A stretch of 9,050 nt of DNA, from the NCBI GenBank assembly GCA_012841485.1, contig DUUU01000288.1, forward strand, positions 1-9,050, in the 5' to 3' direction. The notes beneath the pieces are model-generated. The model was not told the origin of the DNA. It saw only the letters and a program-made list of their open reading frames with translations, and searched no databases. Below, one piece after another: positions 1 to 5,689 of the stretch (the stretch's first letter is position 1; the number at the start of each line of letters is the position of its first letter). This DNA is from Armatimonadota bacterium. GTDB lineage: Bacteria; Armatimonadota; JAAZEB01. Made by a program: the position numbers and the translations under genes.

Positions 1-1727
1 AGCTCCTGGTGCAGGTAGCGGCGCATCTCGGCTTCGTTCCGGAACCCGGACCAAGGAATGGCGGCGTGGTGGCCTTCGTTCCCCCACAGGTAGTTGCGCT
101 CCAGGTAGAACCCGCGCACCTCGTGAATCAGGAGCAAGCGCGCATCTTCCGGCAGATACTCGTTCACGTACTCACAGATCGGATAGATGTCGAGGGCATT
201 CCGCAGGTAGTCGTGCGCGGGAATGCGCCCGGTGACGACCGGCCACGCCGGCCCGGCCATCAGAACGCCGATCAGGAGCGCGTGCGCCGCCTGCACGCCC
301 GCGGCGCCAAACCCCGGAAAGCGTGCGAACCGGCGCTCGTCAACCAGCGCGCTCAACCCGCGCGCCGCGGCCAGTGCCAGCAGCGGTGCCACCGGCAGGA
401 GGTGGCGCGTCTGCTGCGTCATGTGGAACCAGAGCACGCCGTAGGCTGCCGCGAAAAGGAGCGACCCGAACGCGAGCGGGTCGCGCCGGCGCAGGAAGAG
501 CGCGATAGGTGCGAGCGCCAGGAAAGCGGGGCCAAGCGAGCCGAAGAGGATGCGGAATGCCGGGGCGCCATCGGTGAAGCTGTCTGGATGCGCGAGCAGG
601 TCCCACGGCACGGACACCAGATGGGCCAGGGTGTCGCCCAGGCCGAAATCGTCATCCTGGTGCTTCGCGTAGATCGCGGCGAGATCCGCGTTCCAGTAGC
701 GCGTGTTCGGAAATAGGTGGTAGAAGAAGGGATAGACTGGGTTACCCGTGTAGAGATAGCTCTTCACGTACCATGGCGCGCCGATGGCCACGGCGATGGC
801 CCCCCATGCCACTACTCGCCGCAGAGCGCCTCCCCAGCTCTCCTTCGCCCGCAGACCGGCCGCCAATACCAGAGGCGCCAGCAGCGCTAGGAAGAGCAGG
901 CCGGTCATCTTCGTGCCGAGGGCAAACCCGAGGGCGATGGCTCCCGCCCACAGCCAGCCCGTGCGCCCCGTCTTCCACCAGAGGACCACGCCGTAGAGCG
1001 CCAGCAGCTCGTAGGCCATCAGCGCCAGGTCGATGTAGGCCACCGTGGCGCTCCAGAGCACGATCGGCGATGAACAGAGGATCAGGGGCGCCAGCCAGCG
1101 CGCGCCAGGCGCTGCTTCGGGCCAGATCCGGCGCCACGCCGAGGCCAGCGTCAGGCAGGCGAGTACCAGATAGAGCCAGTGAATCGCCCGTGCCGCGCCC
1201 GCGCTTTTGGCCAGGAGCGCCACCGTGTAGAGCATCTCCACGGTGAAGGGGAAATTCGAGTGCGACTCCCAAAAGAGCGGCACGATTCCCCCGCGGCGCA
1301 GGTAGATCGCCGGATCGGCCAGGTGATAGGAGAGACCGTCCCAGTCGTTGCCAGCCGGGGGAGCCAGAGCCGCGACCAGCGCCAGCCCCATCAAGAGGGC
1401 AACGGCACCGCCGAGGGCCAGGGAGAGGAGGCTCCGAGAGCTGCAGCCGGCACGCAGACCGGCCCAGGCCTCCCGGACGAGGGCAAGCGCAGGCGCGGCG
1501 GCCCAGGCCAGGAGGCCGGCGAGTAGCAGGAGCATCGGCACCGGCCGGAAGAGCTGGAGCGCGCCAAGGGCAAAGATGGCGTAGGCCACGCACCCGAGCC
1601 CGAGAGCGGTGGCGAAGACGAACCGGTCGGAAAGAGGCTCATCTGCCAGCCTCAGCCCGCGAAGGAGGCGTGCGCCAACCCCGGCCGCGATGGCCGCGAG
1701 GATGAGCACCAGAAGCAGCGCGGTCAC
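1..1727 (-). CDS. GT39/PMT-like multi-pass membrane glycosyltransferase, C-terminus cut by window edge
   Basis: The minus frame from a GTG at 1727 stays open for 575 codons to the left edge without a stop. The protein is very hydrophobic, with many Leu/Ala-rich membrane segments beginning at residue 2. After about 120 residues it carries a periplasmic-loop motif, NDWDGLSYHLADP (about residues 127-139), followed by SNFPFTVEMLYTVALL. These are typical of the dolichyl-phosphate-mannose mannosyltransferase-like (GT39, PMT_2/ArnT-like) superfamily, whose members move sugars from polyprenyl-phosphate carriers onto envelope acceptors. Acidic residues in that first loop (D128, D130) fit the family's catalytic Asp; acceptor and donor cannot be read from sequence. 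The GTG overlaps the stop of the upstream phosphatase gene as GTGA, and a GGAGGGAGGGG stretch lies about 13 nt upstream. An in-frame TGA further upstream leaves no other start. Location in the same operon as kdsC suggests an envelope polysaccharide or lipid role (inference). Confidence 0.85.
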   Translation of the reverse strand, partial: MTALLLVLILAAIAAGVGARLLRGLRLADEPLSDRFVFATALGLGCVAYAIFALGALQLFRPVPMLLLLAGLLAWAAAPALALVREAWAGLRAGCSSRSLLSLALGGAVALLMGLALVAALAPPAGNDWDGLSYHLADPAIYLRRGGIVPLFWESHSNFPFTVEMLYTVALLAKSAGAARAIHWLYLVLACLTLASAWRRIWPEAAPGARWLAPLILCSSPIVLWSATVAYIDLALMAYELLALYGVVLWWKTGRTGWLWAGAIALGFALGTKMTGLLFLALLAPLVLAAGLRAKESWGGALRRVVAWGAIAVAIGAPWYVKSYLYTGNPVYPFFYHLFPNTRYWNADLAAIYAKHQDDDFGLGDTLAHLVSVPWDLLAHPDSFTDGAPAFRILFGSLGPAFLALAPIALFLRRRDPLAFGSLLFAAAYGVLWFHMTQQTRHLLPVAPLLALAAARGLSALVDERRFARFPGFGAAGVQAAHALLIGVLMAGPAWPVVTGRIPAHDYLRNALDIYPICEYVNEYLPEDARLLLIHEVRGFYLERNYLWGNEGHHAAIPWSGFRNEAEMRRYLHQE

Positions 1728-2542
1728 CCCGATCGTTGTGCCCCTCCCTCCATCTCTCGCAGCTCAAGCAGATGGGAGCGCACGGAGACGCCGGCCGCCT
1801 CGACGCTCACCTCCACCCTCCCTAGATAGCGCGCATAGCTTCCCGCCTGAAGCACGACGGTCCGGCCGACCACCACCGGCTCGGGCAGGAGGTCGTGCGT
1901 GTGGCCACCCACGAGGAGATCGATGCCGGGGACCTCCCGGGCAATCTCGCAATCGCGCCCCAACCCCAGGTGTAGGACGCCTACCACGAGATCGGCGTTC
2001 CTGGCGAGAAGCGGCACCAGGTCGCGGGCCGTCTCTACCGGATCCGTGAAGAGATAGCTGCTGAAATGTCGCGCGGCCATCTCTCGCGTCACCATCGGCA
2101 CGGTTAACCCGAAGATCCCGGCGCGGAGGCCGTTGGGGAGCCGCACGATCACATAAGGGCGATACAGCGCCTCGCTTCCGGCCAGCGCGCGCAGCTCGGC
2201 GGGCGTGCGGGCGACGGGATCCCCCGCGGCGACTCCGGGTCCGGTGACGTTGGCGCAGAGCACGGGAAACGCGGCTTGCCGGAGCTTGGCGCGCAGTGCC
2301 CACGGCCAGAGGTGCGTCTCGCGATTGCCCGCGGCCATCAGGTCGTATCCAGCGGTGTTCATGTGCCGCAGGACCGTCTCACTCGCGAGCGGCACTCCAA
2401 GATTGCCGGCGCGAAGAGCATCGCCGGCATCCACCAAGAGCGTGTTCGGATCGCGCGACTTCTCGGCACGGATCCGCGCGGCGGCCTCTGCCGCGAGCCG
2501 GCCGTGCATGTCGTTGGTGTGGAGCAGGACGAGAGAGGGCAT
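1724..2542 (-). CDS. UshA/5'-nucleotidase-type metallophosphatase, catalytic domain only, atypical GNRE motif
   Basis: A 272-aa calcineurin-like phosphatase of the 5'-nucleotidase/UshA type. Metal-site motifs appear in order: HTNDMHGR (D11, H13), DAGDAL (D41), AGNRETH (N73), GVLHLGLG (H191) and GGHTHD (H214, H216). The family hydrolyses nucleotides or nucleotide sugars. Full UshA is about 550 aa with a signal peptide and a C-terminal substrate domain. This protein has neither, so it is probably cytoplasmic with an unknown substrate. The usual GNHEFD is replaced by GNRETH: the positions of UshA His117 and Asp120 are Arg74 and His77, while the bridging Asn is kept. The ATG at 2542 lies 12 nt after the kdsC stop with only a weak ribosome-binding site, suggesting coupled translation. 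Its stop overlaps the next start as GTGA. The fold assignment is firm and the activity uncertain. Confidence 0.85.
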   Translation of the reverse strand: MPSLVLLHTNDMHGRLAAEAAARIRAEKSRDPNTLLVDAGDALRAGNLGVPLASETVLRHMNTAGYDLMAAGNRETHLWPWALRAKLRQAAFPVLCANVTGPGVAAGDPVARTPAELRALAGSEALYRPYVIVRLPNGLRAGIFGLTVPMVTREMAARHFSSYLFTDPVETARDLVPLLARNADLVVGVLHLGLGRDCEIAREVPGIDLLVGGHTHDLLPEPVVVGRTVVLQAGSYARYLGRVEVSVEAAGVSVRSHLLELREMEGGAQRSG

Positions 2543-2554
2543 GCGTGAACTCGC

Positions 2555-3088
2555 CTACTGTCGCGTTCTGCCGGAGAGGTAGCGCGCGATCGCCTCATCC
2601 AGCTTGCCCTGCGCCTCCAGGATGCGCTCGGCCACTTCACGAATGGCGCCACGACCCCCTGGCGCCTCGGTGATCCAGGCCGCGGCGGCGCGCACCTGCT
2701 GAGGGGCATCCGCGACGGCGACCGGCAGCCCGCAACAGGAGAGCGCCGGAAGGTCATTCAGGTCGTCGCCGACGAACGCGATCTCTGCGGGCGCTAGGCC
2801 CAGCCGCTCCGCCAGCTCCATCAGGGCAGCGCGCTTGTCGTGGATTCCCTCCAGCACGTGGCGGACGCCCAGCTCTGTGGCGCGCCGGCGGACGAGATCC
2901 GACGAGCGCCCCGTGACAAACGCGATCTCCAACCCGCCGCAGAGGGCCAGCGCGATCCCCATCCCATCGCGCACGTGGAACGCCTTCATCTCGTCGCCCG
3001 AAGCGGTCAGGTAGAGCGTGCCGTCGGTGAGCACGCCATCCACATCCATCGCCAGGAGGCGGGTTCTCTTTGGATCTCCACCCATCAT
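2555..3088 (-). CDS. kdsC: 3-deoxy-D-manno-octulosonate 8-phosphate phosphatase (KdsC), HAD family
   Basis: A 177-aa HAD-superfamily phosphatase of normal KdsC length without a cap domain. Motif I is DVDGVLTDG (nucleophile D15, acid D17, residues 15-23), followed by the KdsC-typical stretch KAFHVRDGMGI (35-45). Motif II is TGR (59-61), the motif III lysine is in HDK (K85), and motif IV is GDDLNDLP (107-114). KdsC is cytoplasmic and removes phosphate from KDO-8-phosphate, giving KDO for the lipopolysaccharide inner core. Its presence implies a diderm envelope. Two adjacent ATG codons (3088 and 3085) could start translation; GGAG lies 8 nt before the first. It is the first gene of a minus-strand operon with the metallophosphatase and the GT39-like protein. 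A strong promoter lies about 50 nt upstream. C-terminal helical residues (ERILEAQGKLDEAIARYL) extend beyond the core, as in other KdsC proteins. kdsA, kdsB and kdsD are not in the window. Confidence 0.94.
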   Translation of the reverse strand: MMGGDPKRTRLLAMDVDGVLTDGTLYLTASGDEMKAFHVRDGMGIALALCGGLEIAFVTGRSSDLVRRRATELGVRHVLEGIHDKRAALMELAERLGLAPAEIAFVGDDLNDLPALSCCGLPVAVADAPQQVRAAAAWITEAPGGRGAIREVAERILEAQGKLDEAIARYLSGRTRQ

Positions 3089-3138
3089 AGGACTTGCTCC
3101 ACCAGGCGGACCACGGTGGGGTCCCCCGATTGGCTCTC

Positions 3139-3167
3139 ATTATAACATACGTGCCTGGGGGGGGCAA
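3139..3167 (-). promoter_or_regulatory. sigma70-type promoter of the kdsC operon
   Basis: Read on the minus strand, TTGCCC (3167-3162, 4/6 match to TTGACA) is followed by a 17-bp spacer and a perfect TATAAT (3144-3139). The predicted transcript start is near 3132, about 44 nt upstream of the kdsC ATG. It lies back to back with the plus-strand promoter of the SufR-like gene, 32 bp away between the two -35 boxes. Confidence 0.7.
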
Positions 3168-3188
3168 TGGCGCGAGCGGCCACTAAAT

Positions 3189-3217
3189 CAACGCTCTGGT
3201 TTACAAAGGCGGCGCCT
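3189..3217. promoter_or_regulatory. Candidate operator: SufR-like CAAC-N6-GTTT plus an AGGCG-G-CGCCT palindrome
   Basis: CAAC (3189-3192), six bases, then GTTT (3199-3202) matches 7 of 8 positions of CAAC-N6-GTTG, described for cyanobacterial SufR. It overlaps the -35 box of the adjacent SufR-like gene. A perfect dyad, AGGCG-G-CGCCT (3207-3217), sits inside the -35/-10 spacer of the same promoter. Either placement would allow autorepression by steric block. The dyads are seen directly; binding by the neighbouring regulator is inference, and short dyads arise by chance in GC-rich DNA. Confidence 0.35.
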
Positions 3218-3228
3218 CCTGGTATAAG
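3200..3228 (+). promoter_or_regulatory. sigma70-type promoter of the SufR-like regulator gene
   Basis: TTTACA (3200-3205, 5/6), a 17-bp spacer and TATAAG (3223-3228, 5/6). The predicted start near 3235 gives a leader of about 38 nt before the ATG at 3273. It is divergent from the kdsC operon promoter. Confidence 0.65.
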
Positions 3229-3272
3229 TAGATGAGGCTGCGATTGGGTGAGATCGGGTGGGAGTGGATAGC

Positions 3273-3905
3273 ATGAGACGGCAGCTGACGGGCACTCGCC
3301 ATGAGATACTAAGCCTGCTCCGTCGGGAGGGGCCAAGAACCATCCAGGATCTCTGCGCGTGCATCGGGATCACCCCCGTGGGGGTGCGCAAGCACCTGGA
3401 TAGCTTGGAGCTGGAGGGACTCGTGAGCTCCACGACCGTTCGGCGGCCGGTCGGGAGGCCGGCGCGGGTGTACGCGCTGACAGAGGCCGCCGAGGCGCTC
3501 TTCCCGCAAGCCTACGCGGCGATGCTCTCCGCCGTGCTGCGCCACCTCTCCGCCATGGGCGGAGACGACTTGCTGAGGCAGGCGGTGGATGCGTATCACC
3601 GGGAGATAGAGTCGGCGTGCCGCGAGGCACGCGATGGCGCGCGGCCGCTGGGCGAGCGGGTGGAGTCTCTGGCCCGCGCGTGGAGCCAGGCGGGGTACAT
3701 GGCCGAATGGTCGCGGGAAGAGGAGCTCCTGGTTCTCCGGCAGCACAACTGCCCGCTGGCGCGTACGGCGCGCGAGTTCCCGCCTCTCTGCGAGAGCGAG
3801 AGGGCGTTGCTCGAGCGCCTCTTGGGCGATGCCGCGGTGGTGGGGCGAAGCGAGCACCTTCTCGCGGGCCACCACTGCTGCACGTACACGATACGCCCGC
3901 GCTAG
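3273..3905 (+). CDS. SufR-like winged-helix transcriptional regulator with C-terminal cysteine motif
   Basis: A 210-aa regulator from the ATG at 3273. An N-terminal winged helix-turn-helix (about residues 8-70) includes TIQDLCACIGITPVGVRKHL as the recognition region and a wing RRPVGRPARVYALTE. A helical middle is followed by a cysteine-rich C-terminus: HNCP (C160), C173, then GHHCCTY (C202, C203). The spacing C-x12-C-x28-CC, the LLG...SEHLLAG context and the layout match SufR-type DNA-binding proteins that ligate a 4Fe-4S cluster and repress Fe-S assembly genes when the cluster is loaded. No suf gene is visible nearby, so the regulon is unknown; its own gene and the divergent kdsC operon are the obvious local candidates. 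The ATG has GGGAG 8 nt upstream; an in-frame GTG at 3258 would add five residues but has a poorer site. It could instead be a related redox-sensing regulator of the same winged-helix family. Confidence 0.78.
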   Translation: MRRQLTGTRHEILSLLRREGPRTIQDLCACIGITPVGVRKHLDSLELEGLVSSTTVRRPVGRPARVYALTEAAEALFPQAYAAMLSAVLRHLSAMGGDDLLRQAVDAYHREIESACREARDGARPLGERVESLARAWSQAGYMAEWSREEELLVLRQHNCPLARTAREFPPLCESERALLERLLGDAAVVGRSEHLLAGHHCCTYTIRPR

Positions 3906-3907
3906 AT

Positions 3908-3957
3908 CCGGTTGGCCGAAAAACCGGCTCAGCGAGGCGCGCGGCCTCCGGGCCTCG
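3908..3957. terminator. Hairpins between convergent genes
   Basis: The 110-bp gap between the stops of the convergent SufR-like and GerW-like genes holds CCGGTT (3908-3913) pairing with AACCGG (3922-3927) over an 8-nt loop. A second stem has CGAGGC (3933-3938) pairing with GCCTCG (3952-3957). The GAGGC arm can alternatively pair with an earlier GCCTC copy at 3944-3948. There is no T-tract, so this is at best a non-canonical bidirectional terminator. Confidence 0.3.
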
Positions 3958-4015
3958 CCCGTGCTCCTTCTGCCGCGGGACTGACGCGCCTGCGGCACTG
4001 GCTCGGCCGCCGCGA

Positions 4016-4384
4016 TCAGCGGTGGCGCATGATTCGGGGAAGCGCGCGCCCCAGGACCCAGAGCCCCAGGGCGAGGCAGGCGAATCCCGCCAGGCGGATG
4101 CGCGTGATATCGACGATGGGGAGGACGTGGGTGCCCTCGTCCGAGACCTCGATGATGGCGACGGGAGTGGCTTTGCCGCCGCCACCGCCGCCTCCGCCGG
4201 AGCTCGTGGGCTGCTCCCCCTCGTCACCCGCGCTCTCCCCGCCGCCGGCCCCAAAGCCGAACGAGACCGAGGCGACCGGGATCACCGTGCGGGTACCCAC
4301 CACGCGCGGCTCGCCGAAAACCATGGAGACGCCCGCGCGTCCGACGCGCTCACCGATGCTCTCTAGAAGCTCTCTGATTGCCAC
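4016..4384 (-). CDS. GerW/YtfJ-family protein with polyglycine linker and C-terminal membrane segment
   Basis: A 122-aa protein whose N-terminal half is diagnostic of the GerW (YtfJ) family: IRELLESIGERVG (3-15), then SMVFGEPRVVGTRTVIPVAS and VSFGFGAGGG (to residue 49). The signature is followed by a run of eight glycines (63-70), a conserved hydrophobic strand (TPVAIIEVSDEG) and one membrane segment near the C-terminus (about 98-115), then a basic tail. In Bacillus the family is tied to spore germination, but homologues are common in bacteria that do not sporulate and their function is unknown. The GTG start at 4384 is one base after the upstream phosphoesterase stop (TAACGTG), with AAGGGGA about 9 nt before it. 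In-frame extension to an ATG at 4438 would lie wholly inside that gene and is rejected. It is the last gene of the BON-phosphoesterase-GerW operon. Confidence 0.86.
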   Translation of the reverse strand: MAIRELLESIGERVGRAGVSMVFGEPRVVGTRTVIPVASVSFGFGAGGGESAGDEGEQPTSSGGGGGGGGKATPVAIIEVSDEGTHVLPIVDITRIRLAGFACLALGLWVLGRALPRIMRHR

Positions 4385-4385
4385 G

Positions 4386-5135
4386 TTATCGTTTCCCCTT
4401 GCGCGTCCGCGCGTTGGCATCGAGTTCGTGAAGGACATAGGAGCGCTTGATGACGGGCATCGCCACGTTCTTCACCAGGATGCCGCCCGCCGTCTCCCCC
4501 TCCTCCACGCCGTTGTGCGCATGCCCGTGGACCACCAGGTCGCACCCATGCTTATCGATCGGCTCGGCCAGGATCGATGACCCCAAGAAGGGATAGAGCT
4601 CTGGGGGCTCGCCGAAGAGCGTCTCCTTGATGGGGGCATAGTGCAACAGCACGACGCGGTAATCCGTATGGAGCGTCTGCAGGCAGGCATCGAGGTCGTT
4701 GGCGTCATCATGCGTCTCGTTGATGAAGCGCTTGATGCCCTGCTCCCCAAAGGGCGTGAGGCAATAGGTACCGTATCCCCCGCAGAAGCCCTTGGCGCCG
4801 GCGAAGCCCACGGTCGTACCATCGATGTTGATGGTACACCCGGTGCCTCGCAGGACGTGGATCCCGGCGTTCTCCAGGATCGCGATCACTTCGGTGACAT
4901 GCCCGGAGTGGTAGTCGTGGTTGCCGAGGACGGCGACCATCGGGATCTGCACGGTGCGCAGCACGCCCGTGAGCGCCTTCGCCTCTTCCACGCGGCCCAT
5001 GTTGCACAGGTCGCCGCACATAACGAGGATGTCGGCGTCGTCGTTGACGGGCGCCAGCCCTTCCCGCAGATCATCGATGATCTCGGGGCGGCAGTGGATA
5101 TCCGCGACCAATGCCAGCACGACGCGCCGGGGCAT
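4386..5135 (-). CDS. Calcineurin-like metallophosphoesterase (Icc-related)
   Basis: A 249-aa single-domain metallophosphoesterase with all five motifs intact: ADIHC (D12, H14), CGDLCN (D42), GNHDYHSGH (N72, H73), LLHYAP (H165) and HGHAHNG (H203, H205, H207). These bind two metal ions for phosphoester hydrolysis. The layout resembles small Icc-like phosphoesterases. There is no signal peptide or membrane segment, so it should be cytoplasmic. The substrate cannot be predicted. An insert with several cysteines lies between motifs III and IV (FAGAKGFCGGYGTYCLTPFG, about 111-130). The ATG at 5135 shares its A with the BON gene's TGA (TGATG), indicating translational coupling, and the stop is one base from the GerW-like start. 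The three genes are therefore probably made together. Unlike the UshA-type enzyme encoded near 2 kb, the catalytic GNHD motif is canonical. Confidence 0.9.
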   Translation of the reverse strand: MPRRVVLALVADIHCRPEIIDDLREGLAPVNDDADILVMCGDLCNMGRVEEAKALTGVLRTVQIPMVAVLGNHDYHSGHVTEVIAILENAGIHVLRGTGCTINIDGTTVGFAGAKGFCGGYGTYCLTPFGEQGIKRFINETHDDANDLDACLQTLHTDYRVVLLHYAPIKETLFGEPPELYPFLGSSILAEPIDKHGCDLVVHGHAHNGVEEGETAGGILVKNVAMPVIKRSYVLHELDANARTRKGKR

Positions 5136-5383
5136 CAGCTCTCCTCCATGACTTCGTGGCGAGAGGTCAGGCGCACCAGGCGGAGGTTGTTGATCACTTC
5201 CACCACCCCTGGAACGCTGCGCGCCACCTCCTCGGCCGCCTCCATCTGCTCGAGGCTGGTGACCTCCCCCACGAGTTGCACGCGGCCGCGGTAGCTGTGT
5301 ACCGTGATATCCATCGCCCCCACGCGGGGATCATTCGCCAGCGCCGACTTGGCCGACCTGGCGATGGTCGTGTCCGAAATCAT
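5135..5383 (-). CDS. Small BON-domain protein
   Basis: An 82-aa protein consisting almost entirely of one BON domain. It has an N-terminal helix (DTTIARSAKSALANDPRV), a strand with HSYRGRVQLVGEV, a helix LEQMEAAEEVARSVPGV and the typical end VVEVINNLRLV. BON domains (as in OsmY) are thought to bind phospholipid or mediate interactions, usually in the periplasm; here no signal peptide is seen, so a cytoplasmic or peripheral membrane role is likely. The ATG at 5383 has GGAGGGG just upstream (about 4 nt spacing, slightly short). An in-frame extension to 5539 is Arg/Pro-rich and has no family similarity. It is first in the operon with the phosphoesterase and GerW-like genes. No clear promoter was found upstream. 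Confidence 0.85.
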   Translation of the reverse strand: MISDTTIARSAKSALANDPRVGAMDITVHSYRGRVQLVGEVTSLEQMEAAEEVARSVPGVVEVINNLRLVRLTSRHEVMEES

Positions 5384-5689
5384 GGCCCCTCCATCGGTAC
5401 GCGGCGGGTGGCCACTTCCGCCCTGTCCGCGCCAGTTGGCCTGCAGAGCGCGTGCGCTCGTGCCGGGACCGGAAGTGCGCGGGATAGTCCTGGATCCGGG
5501 CGAGGCTGCCCGCTGCGATGGGCGGAACCTCGTCTTCACCCGCGTAACGGTTTACCCGGAGGCGCGGTTGACTAAACGCCATCACAGCGTTCGCTCCGCT
5601 ATGCAGCCGCCGGGCAAGGGGGGACCAGGGCGCTACGCCCTGATCGGGATGCCGGGGCGTTGGCCGGAGCGCCGGCCTGGTGGAATGAT
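5384..5689. other. 306-bp intergenic region between the BON operon and the PAP2 gene
   Basis: This region lies upstream of the BON gene and downstream of the PAP2 gene, both on the minus strand. Two strong hairpins near the PAP2 side are listed separately. No convincing -35/-10 pair for the BON operon was found on the minus strand. A minus-strand reading frame from a GTG at 5585 (GGAG 8 nt upstream) gives about 84 Arg-rich residues overlapping the BON start by about 50 nt. It has no recognisable domain and is not called. Confidence 0.5.
5626..5677 (-). terminator. Tandem hairpins after the PAP2 gene
   Basis: GGCCGG (5662-5667) pairs with CCGGCC (5672-5677) across a 4-nt loop, about 12 nt past the PAP2 stop on the minus strand. 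CAGGGCG (5626-5632) pairs with CGCCCTG (5636-5642) across a 3-nt loop further on. Both stems are perfect and GC-rich. No U-tract follows, so termination is plausible but not canonical. Confidence 0.4.

Noticed and set aside
9..716. Plus-strand open frame of 235 codons (and an 852-bp minus frame at 742-1593)
   Set aside because: Both are antisense or out-of-frame shadows of the GT39-like gene: Arg/Pro/Ala-rich with no domain, while the minus frame from 1727 gives a coherent membrane protein.
3309..3998. Minus-strand open frames across the SufR-like gene (up to 294 codons)
   Set aside because: Low-complexity Arg/Ala/Pro sequences opposite a gene with a clear winged helix, cysteine motif and promoter; typical of GC-rich shadow frames.
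4385..4438. N-terminal extension of the GerW-like protein to an ATG at 4438
   Set aside because: The added residues lie inside the phosphoesterase gene and do not resemble the family; the GTG at 4384 has a good ribosome-binding site.
5331..5585. Possible extra small gene on the minus strand from a GTG at 5585
   Set aside because: It has an acceptable GGAG spacing but an Arg-rich sequence with no domain, and it overlaps the BON gene start in another frame.
5568..5603. TTGACT on the plus strand as a -35 box
   Set aside because: No -10 element at 16-18 bp and no plus-strand gene downstream for it to drive.
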